DNA from: Kribbella voronezhensis
Lineage (GTDB): Bacteria; Actinomycetota; Actinomycetes; Propionibacteriales; Kribbellaceae
Direction of reading: 5' to 3'
Length of the DNA stretch: 64,000 nucleotides
Assembly (NCBI RefSeq): GCF_004365175.1
Contig: NZ_SOCE01000001.1
Coordinates: 4,471,403-4,535,402 of the forward strand
Shown here: in pieces, positions 41,652-49,572 of the stretch
Numbering within the stretch: position 1 is the first letter of the stretch
How the letters are laid out: every line of letters begins with the position of its first letter
The notes under the pieces: generated by a model
What the model saw: only the letters and a program-made list of their open reading frames with translations
Database searches by the model: none
Told to the model about the DNA's origin: nothing
Program-made: the position numbers and the translations under genes

Positions 41652-42248
41652 ATGGCGGCGACCGCAAGAAGGCGGGCAACGGCAGACCTACCGGACACCT
41701 TCACGGCTGCCCGAGCGAGAACCTCCGGGCTGAGCCGTAGGCAACTCTATACGCTGCGTAACCATGGCTCGATCGAACCGCTTGCCAGAGGGCTGTATCG
41801 CAAGCGCGACGCCCCTGCGGCTGATCTTGACCTCATCGCGGCGGCCCGGAAGGCGCCGCTCGCCACGCTTTGTCTGACAACAGCCCTGGCTCGTCACGGT
41901 CTGACGGATGCGATTCCGGCGACCAACGACATCGCGATACCGCGCGGAACTCGGCGCCCGGCGATCAACGCGCCGATTCAATGGCATTCGTTCGACGCGG
42001 CAACCTTCGAGCTCGGAAGAGGCTCCGTCGAACTCGACGAGACCACCTCGATCGGCATCTACTCGGCCGAGCGCAGCATCGTCGACGCGTTCAGAACCCG
42101 AGGCCTCGAAGGCCACGAGCTCGGCTACGAGGCGCTCAGACGTTGGTTGAGGCGACCCGGCAGTCAGCCTGGCGAACTGCTCGACCTGGCAAATCGCCTA
42201 CCTCGAGCCAGCGGGCCTTTGCGGCATGCTCTCGAGGTCCTGCTGTGA
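41652..42248 (+). CDS. AbiEi-type antitoxin/transcriptional regulator (type IV toxin-antitoxin)
   Basis: A 198-aa protein with an N-terminal winged helix: FTAARARTSGLSRRQLYTLR then NHGSIEPLARGLYRKRDAPA. The C-terminal AbiEi domain includes LATLCLTTALARHGLTDAIP, DIAIPRGTRRPAIN and TSIGIYSAERSIVDAFRTRG. In intact systems it represses its own operon and counters the nucleotidyltransferase toxin AbiEii, giving phage defence by abortive infection. ATG at 41652 with GAGGGGAGG upstream. Its stop overlaps the GTG of the next reading frame, as in normal abiEi-abiEii pairs, but that toxin gene is only a broken remnant. The antitoxin itself looks complete. Confidence 0.9.
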   Translation: MAATARRRATADLPDTFTAARARTSGLSRRQLYTLRNHGSIEPLARGLYRKRDAPAADLDLIAAARKAPLATLCLTTALARHGLTDAIPATNDIAIPRGTRRPAINAPIQWHSFDAATFELGRGSVELDETTSIGIYSAERSIVDAFRTRGLEGHELGYEALRRWLRRPGSQPGELLDLANRLPRASGPLRHALEVLL

Positions 42249-42355
42249 ACTGGCCGACGAGGCAGAGCCGCGCCTACCTAGCCTTCACAACCTGGCCAGT
42301 TGCAGTTGACGGCCACTGACGAAGTCCTCGCGCTCTCTGCGCTAAAGGCTGCAAT
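42245..42355 (+). pseudogene. AbiEii toxin gene remnant (frameshifted and truncated)
   Basis: GTG at 42245 overlaps the antitoxin stop (GTGA) and reads NWPTRQSRAYLAFTTW, close to the usual (S)PTR-x-(A)GRAYLDLQ start of AbiEii. The frame stops at 42317-42319. A +1 frame from 42300 continues as LTATDEVLALSALKAA, matching the family segment (G)RPTDEVLALYALERF. After about residue 45 nothing more of the nucleotidyltransferase (GG..DID and later motifs) is found, and a dispersed repeat begins about 100 bp on. The toxin is therefore inactive. Confidence 0.75.
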
Positions 42356-42459
42356 CGCGGTGGCGCCACGTCCGGGCGAGACGTTGTTGTCCCGCGAGAG
42401 ATCTCGGCTCTGGCCGAAACCTGTCCCGTTCGGTGCCCCTGAAGTCCGTGGTTGGCCTC

Positions 42460-42575
42460 TGCGTTTTTACGCCAGCCATAGACAGCCCGCACCGGCGGGG
42501 AGCCGCGACGGAGGAGCGGCGGGGTGGGGCGGGTGGGTTGAGCGTCGACGTAGGAGGCGCGAAGCGGGTCGGCGG
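42460..42575 (+). repeat. Dispersed repeat, copy B
   Basis: Copy B begins TGCGTTTTTACGCCAGCCAT, passes AGACAGCCCGCACCGG and GAGCCGCGACGGAGGAGCGG, then GTCGACGTAGGAGGCGCGAA, and ends GCGGGTCGGCGGA. Its 5' part is shared with copy C and its 3' part with both A and C. It lies between the AbiEii remnant and the 3' end of the peptidase S51 gene. Confidence 0.85.
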
Positions 42576-42582
42576 ACGAGGG

Positions 42583-43278
42583 TTAAGCGGTGAAGACCGT
42601 GACGGTGGTGGAGGAAGGGCCGGTGCGGCGGACGTGGGTGGCGGCGCCGGGGCCGTGGATGGTGGGGGTGGTGTTGGGGGAGAGGGTGAGGACGGTGTTT
42701 TCGTCGATGGCCCAGCCTTCGCGGCCGGTGGCCAGGACTGCGTGGGTCAGGCGGTAGAGGGTGCCCCATTGGGCGGCGTGGATGTCGACGATGAAGGGGA
42801 CCAGGCCGAGGCCGGGGAGGACCGTCAGGTGGTCGAGGTCTTCGGCGAGGTCGGAGTCGCAGACGTCGAGGGTTTGGTTGCCGTACAACGTTTGCCAGCC
42901 GCCGACGAGGGCCTGCTCTGCTGCGATGGCGGAGCCGGCTGAGAAACCGCAGTACGGCAGGTCGTTGGCGCGGGCCGCGTCGAGCCAGTCGGTGCCGGCG
43001 TCGACGAGAATGTCGCGGTACGCCGGGGTCAGGCCGCCGGCGACGTAGACGCCGGCCGCGTCGGTCAGGTCGGCGGGACGCGGCGGGCGGGTTGGGGACA
43101 CCGGTACTACGGTGACTTCGGCGGCGCCGGCGTCCTTCAGGGTTGTTTCCCACCTGGCGATGTCGAGCTCGTCGTCGTCGAGCGCGTAGGCCACGATCGG
43201 GCCGTTGCCGCAGGCCCGGACGAACGGTTCGTGGGCAGCCCGGGCGGCGCGCCCGCCGCCGATCAGAAAGATCTCCAT
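42583..43278 (-). CDS. Peptidase S51 (peptidase E/cyanophycinase-like, class I GAT-like fold)
   Basis: A 231-aa protein that starts MEIFLIGGGRAARAAHEPFV and carries the serine nucleophile elbow CGFSAGSAIAAE with Ser113. A VYVAGGLTPAYRDIL strand-loop precedes it, and DIHAAQWGTLYRLTHAV supplies a candidate His. Peptidase E cleaves Asp-X dipeptides; other members hydrolyse cyanophycin. It is cytoplasmic. ATG at 43278; an in-frame extension to 43338 has no support. The gene is bracketed by direct copies B and C of a dispersed repeat, and its neighbours are unrelated, suggesting acquisition or movement as a unit. Confidence 0.88.
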   Translation of the reverse strand: MEIFLIGGGRAARAAHEPFVRACGNGPIVAYALDDDELDIARWETTLKDAGAAEVTVVPVSPTRPPRPADLTDAAGVYVAGGLTPAYRDILVDAGTDWLDAARANDLPYCGFSAGSAIAAEQALVGGWQTLYGNQTLDVCDSDLAEDLDHLTVLPGLGLVPFIVDIHAAQWGTLYRLTHAVLATGREGWAIDENTVLTLSPNTTPTIHGPGAATHVRRTGPSSTTVTVFTA

Positions 43279-43360
43279 GACGCCGGACGATAGCCGGTCC
43301 GAAGGCGGCGATGCCGCGCCGACAGATCCCACTGACATGCCCTGGTACTGCGATAAAAGG

Positions 43361-43440
43361 TGCGTTTGCGCCAGCCATAGACAGCCAGCACCCGCGGAGG
43401 AGCGGCGATCGGGGGCGGGTGGCGCGAAGCGGGTCGGCGT
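43361..43440 (+). repeat. Dispersed repeat, copy C
   Basis: Copy C runs TGCGTTTGCGCCAGCCATAG, ACAGCCAGCACCCGCGGAGG, AGCGGCGATCGGGGGCGGGT and then GGCGCGAAGCGGGTCGGCGT. It matches copy B in the same orientation, with a gap of about 20-25 bp where B has the GTTGAGCGTCGACGTAGGAG segment. It lies 82 bp beyond the peptidase S51 start codon. Confidence 0.85.
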
Positions 43441-43467
43441 AACGGGGCGGGCTTTGGTGGCGCGAAA

Positions 43468-43580
43468 TAGCTGGGGGGTGTTGTGCAGGGATTCCCCTGT
43501 TGTTGGGGGTGGGGCTGGACAGGGCGGGTGGGGTGGGTGAGTGTTGGGCTCGGGTGGGGCGTGGGGTGGGGGGTCCGCTC
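43468..43580 (+). other. G-run-rich, quadruplex-prone upstream region
   Basis: At least ten runs of three or more G lie on the plus strand in about 110 bp (for example GGGCGGGTGGGGTGGG at 43523-43538, and GGGTGGGGCGTGGGGTGGGG near 43552). It stands between repeat copy C and the start of the secreted peptidase gene at 43650. No gene is apparent in 43279-43649. Confidence 0.6.
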
Positions 43581-43649
43581 ACGGTTGCTGTCTCACCCGT
43601 CGGCCGATGCCCGTCGGCGTTGGTCCTCCGGAACGCACTGGGAGGAACT

Positions 43650-45494
43650 GTGAGGAAGCTTTCGTACGCGTTGGGCAGTGTGCTGCTCATCGTCCCGGCG
43701 GTGGTTGCCGCCGCTGTCCAACCCGCGTCGGCCGCGCCGAGCGCCGATGCCGCGAAGCACAGCCCGTCCAAGGTCCCCTCGCTGTTGCGTGACAGCGCCA
43801 AGGTCGCGGCCGCGGCGGCGAAGGCCAGGTCGGCCACGCCGCAGGCCCGGTCGCTCGGTGTCGACAGCGGTGGGCGGATCGGAGTACAGCTGTACTCCGC
43901 TGCGCCGGTGACCGCGGAGCAAGAGGCATCCTTGGCCTCGCTCGGCGTCTCTGTGTTGAAGAACTCCGCTGACTTCAAGCAGGTGGCCGGCGCCGACTTG
44001 CCGAGCACCGGCCTGCTTTCGACCTCGGTGCCGTACGACAAGCTCGACGCGGTCGCCGGCCTCGGCTGGGTGACGGCGATGCGACCGTCGCTGCGGCCGG
44101 CCGTCGACGTCGGGCCGGTCACCACCGAGGGTCTGCAGTTGCACAAGGCCGATGTCGCCCAGGCGCGCGGATTGACCGGGCGCGGGCAGAAGATCGGCGC
44201 GATCTCCGGCGACGTCGACCACCTGGCCGAGTCGGTGGCCCAGGGCGAACTGCCGGCCGATGTCCAGGTACTGCGGCAGGGTGACTACGACGATGACGAA
44301 GGCACCGCGATGCTGGAGATCATCCACGACCTCGCGCCGCAGGCGAAGCTCGCCTTCGCCAGCACCAGGGACACGACGGCCGACTACGTCGAGGCGTTCC
44401 ACGTCCTGGCCAACGCCGGCGTGACGATGATCGCCGAAGACATCGCGCTGGACGACGACCCCGCGTTCCAGCAGGGCATCGGCGCCGCCACCGCGGAGGG
44501 GCTCGCCAAGCACGGCATCTTCGTCAGTTCGTCGGCCGGCAACCTCGGTGGGCGGCACGCCCCGCGAGTCACCGCGGTCGGGACCGGCAGCGGGCCGGAC
44601 GGCGCGGTCGGACCCTTCACCGGCTGCCCGAACGCACCCGACAACGTGGTGAAGCTGCGCGGCGACGACACGACGTACAACCTCAATCTGCTGCCGGGGG
44701 CGACCGTCATGCCGACTCTGCAGTGGAGTGAGCCGCGGGCGGTGTTCCCGACCGCGGGTCAGGGCGGATTCACCGATCTCAACCTGTACCTGATGGATGC
44801 CAGTGGAACCCAATGCCTGGCTTCCAGCGCCAACGTTCAGGCTGACGGTGTCGGCGACACCATCGAGCAGTTCATCTACGAGAACACGAGCGGTGTGGCG
44901 CAGCCCGCCAAGCTGGTCGTGGATGTCCAGGGCACTTCGTCGGCGAAGAAGCCGCCGGTGCTCGATCTGCGCTGGCGCGCGCTGTCGGCCGGCGTACAGA
45001 CGATCGACCCGCCGGAGCGGGCCGGTTCGATGAACCCGGACTCCAACTACCTCGGCTTCGCCACCAGCGCCGGCGCCGTCAACGCCAGCGTCTCCGTCGA
45101 TCCGGCGACGACCCCGCTCGAGGCATACTCCGCGGCCGGTCCGACCCAGATCGTCACCACCACCCGCTGCCCGGGCGGTAAGCCCGGTCCGTGCAAGGGC
45201 GTCTCCGGATCGTTGCCGGTCAGCTTCCCCGCGCCGTACTGGGTGGCTTCGGACGGTGTCTCGGTGAGTGGCGTCGGGCCGTTCGGCTCAGGTACTTGTC
45301 CGACCGCGGTGCAAGGACAATGCCGCTTCTTCGGTACTTCGGCGTCGGCGCCGAGTGCGGTCGGCATAGCGGCTCTCACGCGTCAGGAGTTCGGCGGCCG
45401 GATCGCTCCGGTTCTGCTGAACGCGATCCTGGCGGCCAGAGCCGTTCATCGCGACGGAGCCGCCTTCGGAGCCGGCGTACTGAGCGCCCGCTGA
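43650..45494 (+). CDS. Secreted S8-like peptidase with Glu in place of the catalytic His
   Basis: A 614-aa exported protein: signal peptide KLSYALGSVLLIVPAVVAAA with cleavage near SAA, a ~120-residue prodomain, then a subtilase-like domain. The Asp candidate is D188 in KIGAISGDVDH. The segment normally reading GHGTxVA is DYDDDEGTAMLEIIHDLAP, placing Glu217 where the S8 family has His. The serine motif GTSASAPSAVG gives Ser564. An Asp-Glu-Ser arrangement recalls sedolisins (S53), so activity in acid is possible, or the enzyme may be inactive. A jelly-roll-like region lies between (FTDLNLYLMDASGTQC). GTG at 43650 has GGAGG 4 nt upstream. Confidence 0.85.
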   Translation: MRKLSYALGSVLLIVPAVVAAAVQPASAAPSADAAKHSPSKVPSLLRDSAKVAAAAAKARSATPQARSLGVDSGGRIGVQLYSAAPVTAEQEASLASLGVSVLKNSADFKQVAGADLPSTGLLSTSVPYDKLDAVAGLGWVTAMRPSLRPAVDVGPVTTEGLQLHKADVAQARGLTGRGQKIGAISGDVDHLAESVAQGELPADVQVLRQGDYDDDEGTAMLEIIHDLAPQAKLAFASTRDTTADYVEAFHVLANAGVTMIAEDIALDDDPAFQQGIGAATAEGLAKHGIFVSSSAGNLGGRHAPRVTAVGTGSGPDGAVGPFTGCPNAPDNVVKLRGDDTTYNLNLLPGATVMPTLQWSEPRAVFPTAGQGGFTDLNLYLMDASGTQCLASSANVQADGVGDTIEQFIYENTSGVAQPAKLVVDVQGTSSAKKPPVLDLRWRALSAGVQTIDPPERAGSMNPDSNYLGFATSAGAVNASVSVDPATTPLEAYSAAGPTQIVTTTRCPGGKPGPCKGVSGSLPVSFPAPYWVASDGVSVSGVGPFGSGTCPTAVQGQCRFFGTSASAPSAVGIAALTRQEFGGRIAPVLLNAILAARAVHRDGAAFGAGVLSAR

Positions 45495-45501
45495 CCCGTC
45501 G

Positions 45502-45543
45502 AACTACTTCGGCCGGGGTTTTGGGCCCCCGGCCGGAGTAGTT
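45502..45543 (+). terminator. Intrinsic terminator after the S8-like peptidase gene
   Basis: AACTACTTCGGCCGGGG (45502-45518) pairs with CCCCGGCCGGAGTAGTT (45527-45543), a stem of about 17 bp with one mismatch and an 8-nt loop, followed by CTTCGG. Confidence 0.8.
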
Positions 45544-45650
45544 CTTCGGATCCGGCAGGTACGGGTGTGACGGCAGGCCGGGTGCACGGCGTCAAAAGGT
45601 CTGAGATGTCTCTGTGATTCGCACAGGACGCCTGACCTGGAGGATCCGCT

Positions 45651-46760
45651 GTGACGCAACTGAAGGCCCGAGCCCGAACATCCGCCGTCGCGGCACTCGC
45701 CGCGGTCACGATCGTGACCGGCTCCGCCTTCGCCGCGGCACAACCGCTCGAGCCGCTGAACTGGACGCCGACACCGACCAGGAGCGGGCCGTCCGTCATC
45801 AACGACATCGATGCGAAACCGGCCGGAACGTGGGCGGTGGGCAGCGATCTGGTCGACGACTTCATGGTGCAGCGCCCGTTCATCCTGCACTGGGTCGGCG
45901 GCCAGTGGAAGAAGACCCCGCAGCCGATGCACACGAACTCGGCGTTGCAGCGCATCGCGGTCGCCGGCGCCAACGACGTCTGGGCCGTCGGCGAGGACCG
46001 CGCCGATCCCGAGCAGCCGAAGCCGCTGGTGATGCACTGGAACGGCACCGCGTGGAAGGTCGTCCCCGCACCTGCCGTGCCGACCGGCTCGTTCGACGAG
46101 GTCAAGATCGGTCCGGACGGCACGCCGTGGGTGACCGGCTGGGCCAGGATCGGCACGGAGGAGCCGGCCGTCGTCTACCGGTACGTCGCCGGCAAGTGGC
46201 AGGCGCTGAACACCGGGCTGGAAGGCGCCATCAACGGCAACACCCTGACGGTCATCTCCAGAAACGACGCCTGGATCGGCATGAACCCCGGTCTCGCCCA
46301 CTTCGACGGCAAGAGCTGGAAGCTGGTCGATGCCCTGCCCGAGGACGGCTCCAAGATTCCGACCGCGCTCGCGGCGGCCGGCCCGAAGGACATCTGGCTG
46401 GTCGGCGTGGGGCACAAGGGCGGACCCGAGGGCGAGACGCCGCTGGCCATGCACTACGACGGGGTGTCCTGGAAGAGCGTGCCTACCCCGAGTGGATCTG
46501 CGCAGCTGTACGACGTGGCGCTCTGGAAGGGCCGTCCGGTCGCAGGCGGTGAGAGCTTCACGAGCTCGGGAAACATCATCACCTCGCACCCGTACGTCCT
46601 CGACTACCGGGGCGGCAGGTTCGTCAAGGCGAAGAGCCCGGTCACCGGCAGCGGCACCGTCGCCACCGTGTCGGCGGCCAATGGACGGCTCTGGGTCGGC
46701 GGCCTCATCGCTGCCACCCCGACCAGCCAGTACGCCGCCTTCGCCGCCTTCACGAGGTAG
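45651..46760 (+). CDS. Secreted beta-propeller protein of unknown function
   Basis: A 369-aa exported protein. A Sec signal (RARTSAVAALAAVTIVTGSA then FAAAQ) precedes about six repeats of ~50 residues, each ending with a W-x-G-x-x-W-type turn: LHWVGGQWKKTPQP, MHWNGTAWKVVPAP, YRYVAGKWQALNTG, AHFDGKSWKLVDA, MHYDGVSWKSVPTP. Within the repeats DIDAKPAGTWAVG and AGANDVWAVGED recur. This is a beta-propeller, probably for binding rather than catalysis, as no catalytic motif is visible. GTG at 45651. It stands alone between terminators and its stop abuts the convergent gene's stop. Confidence 0.85.
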   Translation: MTQLKARARTSAVAALAAVTIVTGSAFAAAQPLEPLNWTPTPTRSGPSVINDIDAKPAGTWAVGSDLVDDFMVQRPFILHWVGGQWKKTPQPMHTNSALQRIAVAGANDVWAVGEDRADPEQPKPLVMHWNGTAWKVVPAPAVPTGSFDEVKIGPDGTPWVTGWARIGTEEPAVVYRYVAGKWQALNTGLEGAINGNTLTVISRNDAWIGMNPGLAHFDGKSWKLVDALPEDGSKIPTALAAAGPKDIWLVGVGHKGGPEGETPLAMHYDGVSWKSVPTPSGSAQLYDVALWKGRPVAGGESFTSSGNIITSHPYVLDYRGGRFVKAKSPVTGSGTVATVSAANGRLWVGGLIAATPTSQYAAFAAFTR

Positions 46761-47546
46761 TCAGGCGCGCTCCGGTTCCGTCTCGTCGTAGGTGCTGTGG
46801 ACCTGTTGCCGAGGCGGGCCGGGGCGACCTGGTGAACTGCTGAAAGGCGTCCGGGCGAGGAGCTCCGGGCGCATGTAAGGGCGCTCGGAGTGTGCGGCGT
46901 GGTGGAAGCGGACGAGCTCGGCAGCGGCGATTGTCTCGGCGCCGAGGGAGTGTTCACGATGCGCCGCGATCCAGTCGATCAGAGCGGCCGGCTCGGCGAT
47001 GTCCGTGGTGAAGTGGATCAGGTTCACGTACCAGATGTCGCGGCGGCCGTAGGGGAGTTCGAGCCAGGCATCCGTGCCGAGTTCCTCGGCCAGTCGATCC
47101 AGGAAGAGGTCCACCTGGTCGTCGAGCGCTACGGCGGCAGCCATCACGGTCCTGTCGGTCAGCGTGAGTCCGACGACCTCGATCCGGGCAGGTCCGCACT
47201 CGGCGGCCGCGCGCTCCATCGCGGCTCGGTAGCGGTGGATCGCAGGTTCTTCCGGGTCGACGATCGCCCGGTACCACTCGAGTGCACGGACCGTGAGATG
47301 GGCGGACCCCGGTTGGCCGGTGTGCCAATGGCCCGGTCCCGCGAGATCCGCGGCCTCGCGGGTCAGTGCGTCGAGGTTCTGGCTGAGTACCCCGCCCGCG
47401 GCCGGCCGCAGTACGACGCTGACCGGCCACCGGCCGCCTTCCTCGGGCACCGTGTCACGACGGTGACGCCCGCTCGCGATCAGCGGTGCGGCGTCGGCGT
47501 ACAGCTCGTCGAACTTGCTCGGTCGAAGGTGTGTCGGCTTGATGAT
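46761..47546 (-). CDS. 2H phosphoesterase/2'-5' RNA ligase-like protein, unusual start
   Basis: About 261 aa. Two H-x-T motifs of the 2H superfamily are visible: H83-L-T85 (SAHLTVRALEW) and H178-F-T180 (VNLIHFTTD). They are separated by ~95 residues as expected for cyclic phosphodiesterases or RNA 2'-5' ligases. The start is a puzzle. The best Shine-Dalgarno sequence (GAGGAGG) leads straight to ATCATC at 47546-47541, with no ATG, GTG or TTG at proper spacing. In-frame GTG codons upstream lack ribosome-binding sites. Coordinates assume a non-canonical ATC start. It is divergent from the phosphotransferase-like gene. Confidence 0.75.
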   Translation of the reverse strand: MIKPTHLRPSKFDELYADAAPLIASGRHRRDTVPEEGGRWPVSVVLRPAAGGVLSQNLDALTREAADLAGPGHWHTGQPGSAHLTVRALEWYRAIVDPEEPAIHRYRAAMERAAAECGPARIEVVGLTLTDRTVMAAAVALDDQVDLFLDRLAEELGTDAWLELPYGRRDIWYVNLIHFTTDIAEPAALIDWIAAHREHSLGAETIAAAELVRFHHAAHSERPYMRPELLARTPFSSSPGRPGPPRQQVHSTYDETEPERA

Positions 47547-47783
47547 CGTTCCTCCTCGGTGGCACCACTCGACCGGGTACGACGCCGCTGACGGCCGGGT
47601 GGTTCGGTGCAGGAGCCGTTGTTGACCAGGCAGTCGGGCCGCGGGTAGCGTCGTCGGCAACGTGGCAGGGGCCGCGTCGAGACTCGCCGGAAGGCTGGAA
47701 GCCACCCCCGCTTGGTCAACGGTCGAAGTGGAGTCCACAGCTCCCTTGTGGCCCGTGCGAGTCCGGGCGCGAGAGGACGCGCT

Positions 47784-48947
47784 GTGAGATTTCTGCCTGA
47801 TAAGCCCAGTCTCGGGTTCCTTCGCAAAGAGGCCAAGGATCTGCTGGCCGCGCTTCGCGAATCGAGTCCTGATGCCTCGCTTGCCGATGCCCAGTTGGCG
47901 CTGGCCGCGGAGTACGGGATGCGGGACTGGCATGCACTCAAGTCCGAGGCCGAGCGGCGAGCCGCCGAGTTGCCCGTCGCACCCGAGGGACTTGCCGATG
48001 CGCTGGCGGCGAGCTTCGGTCTAGGGCGTATCAGCAAGCCTGCGGTGCCTGTCGCCTTCACTCCGATGGGTCGTTGCTGGTCGCTCAGTACCGATCGCGG
48101 TCGCTGGCTGGCCGTCACCGTTTATCCGTGGATCGTCGAGGCGCAGGCCGAACTCGGCGCGCAGCTTCGTGATGCGGCTGTTGCCGCCGGCATCGGTGCG
48201 CCCACTCCGGTGCGCAGTCCTGAGGGCCGGCTGATCGAATCCGTGCAGGGCCAGAACTGGCGGGTGCACGAATGGATCCAGGTCGGGCCGTCGCCGGTGG
48301 CTCCGACCCCACTGACAGTTGCCCGAGGCATCGGTTCGACGTACGGAACCCTGCATTCCTTGGCGATTCCGAGTACTGCGCCCGTCAATCCGTATCTCAC
48401 GCGGCGTGGGTCCGATGCGGACTGGGAGCGGCTGGTCGAGCGGGCCTCTGGAGCCGGGAAGCCGTGGGCTGAGCAGCTGACCAGGGTCCTGCCGACGCTG
48501 TACGAGCTTCGGGCGATCGACGCCGAGATCGACAGCGAGGCGATCATCCTCTGCAACTGCAACCTGATCCCCGAGCACGTCCGCACCGGGCACAACGGCG
48601 AACTGATCGTCACCGAGTGGGACTTCGCCGGTTCGCTGACTCCCGAGCTCGAACTCGGCTCGGCGCTCACCCATTGGGCGCTGCGACCCACGATCAACCA
48701 CAAGACGGTCGCGGCGTTCCGCGACGGGTACGCCGACGCAGCCGGCCATTGGCCGCAACTGAGTTTGGCGTCCTTCTCCATCGCGGTGACCGGGTACCTC
48801 AACTGGACCTACAACACCGTCTGCGAAGCCATCACCCCCGCGGACCCCGACCACGCCACCTTCGCCGACCGCGAGACCGTGGACCTGTTGACCAAGCCGA
48901 TGACGCGCGCTGCCCTGGAGAAGCTCCTGACCACCCTCGACGCGTAG
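47784..48947 (+). CDS. APH-fold phosphotransferase-like protein with degenerate catalytic loop
   Basis: A 387-aa protein. The N-terminal segment (~5-65: DKPSLGFLRKEAKDLLAALR then LALAAEYGMRDWHALKSEAE) is the short helical module often found before ankyrin-like repeats. The rest follows the aminoglycoside-phosphotransferase fold: WRVHEWIQVGPSPVA, ARGIGSTYGTLHSLAI, and the late VTEWDFAGSLTPELELGSAL. The catalytic loop that should read HGDxxxxN is CNCNLIPEHVRTG, lacking the His-Gly-Asp, and the DFG-like position is DFA. It is likely a pseudokinase or nucleotide-binding protein. GTG at 47784, with GAGAGGA upstream. Confidence 0.8.
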   Translation: MRFLPDKPSLGFLRKEAKDLLAALRESSPDASLADAQLALAAEYGMRDWHALKSEAERRAAELPVAPEGLADALAASFGLGRISKPAVPVAFTPMGRCWSLSTDRGRWLAVTVYPWIVEAQAELGAQLRDAAVAAGIGAPTPVRSPEGRLIESVQGQNWRVHEWIQVGPSPVAPTPLTVARGIGSTYGTLHSLAIPSTAPVNPYLTRRGSDADWERLVERASGAGKPWAEQLTRVLPTLYELRAIDAEIDSEAIILCNCNLIPEHVRTGHNGELIVTEWDFAGSLTPELELGSALTHWALRPTINHKTVAAFRDGYADAAGHWPQLSLASFSIAVTGYLNWTYNTVCEAITPADPDHATFADRETVDLLTKPMTRAALEKLLTTLDA

Positions 48948-48950
48948 TAC

Positions 48951-49501
48951 TCAAACCGACCGGCCCACCGTCGCGAAGGTGCGGCGGTAGGCCGTCGGCG
49001 TCGTGGCCAACGTCTTGGTGAAGTGCTGGCGGAGAAGAACGGGGCTGCCGAAGCCGCTGGCCGTCGCGATCTGGTCGACTGTGAGTTCGGTGGTCTCCAA
49101 CAGTTCCTGGGCCCGGTGAATCCGAAGGCGGATCAGCCACTGCAACGGGAGTACTGCCTGTCTGGGCACGGAACTGACGGCTGAGGGTTCGCGTACTCAT
49201 CGCGGCCTGCCCGGCGATCGAGGCGACGGTGAGCGGTTCCGTCAGATGCTCCTGCATCCAGCGCATCACAGGTTCGAGGGAGCCTTCGTCGCCGCCGACG
49301 AAAGGCGCGGTCAGGTACTGCGCTTGGCCACCGTCGCGATGCGGCGCCATCACCAGCCGGCGAGCCACGTCGGTCGCAGACGCGTACGTCGTACAGGGGA
49401 TCTCCGCCGGCCGGGTCGTACGCCGCCGCGAACACCTGGCAGGCGCCGGCCAATTTCACTCCGACCGCCCCGTCGGGAGCGAGTACCGCAACGATCCGCA
49501 T
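48951..49501 (-). pseudogene. GlxA family AraC-type regulator, pseudogene
   Basis: ATG at 49501 starts a DJ-1-type domain (MRIVAVLAPDGAVGVKLAGA then CQVFAAAYDPA). At about 49380 the frame changes directly to DVARRLVMAPHRDGGQAQYL, the end of the DJ-1 domain, so roughly 130 residues including the elbow are missing. The AraC domain starts in that frame (LTVASIAGQAAMSTRTLSRQ). It then breaks at about 49146 by one extra G in CCCGTTG and continues in a third frame as LQWLIRLRIHRAQELLETTE to the stop at 48951. Both lesions destroy function. Confidence 0.85.
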
Positions 49502-49572
49502 GGCTCGAATCTAACGAACAGCGTCTTTCAAGCCACTCCTCGGGCGCTTGGTGGGCAGGCAGGCTGAACTCC

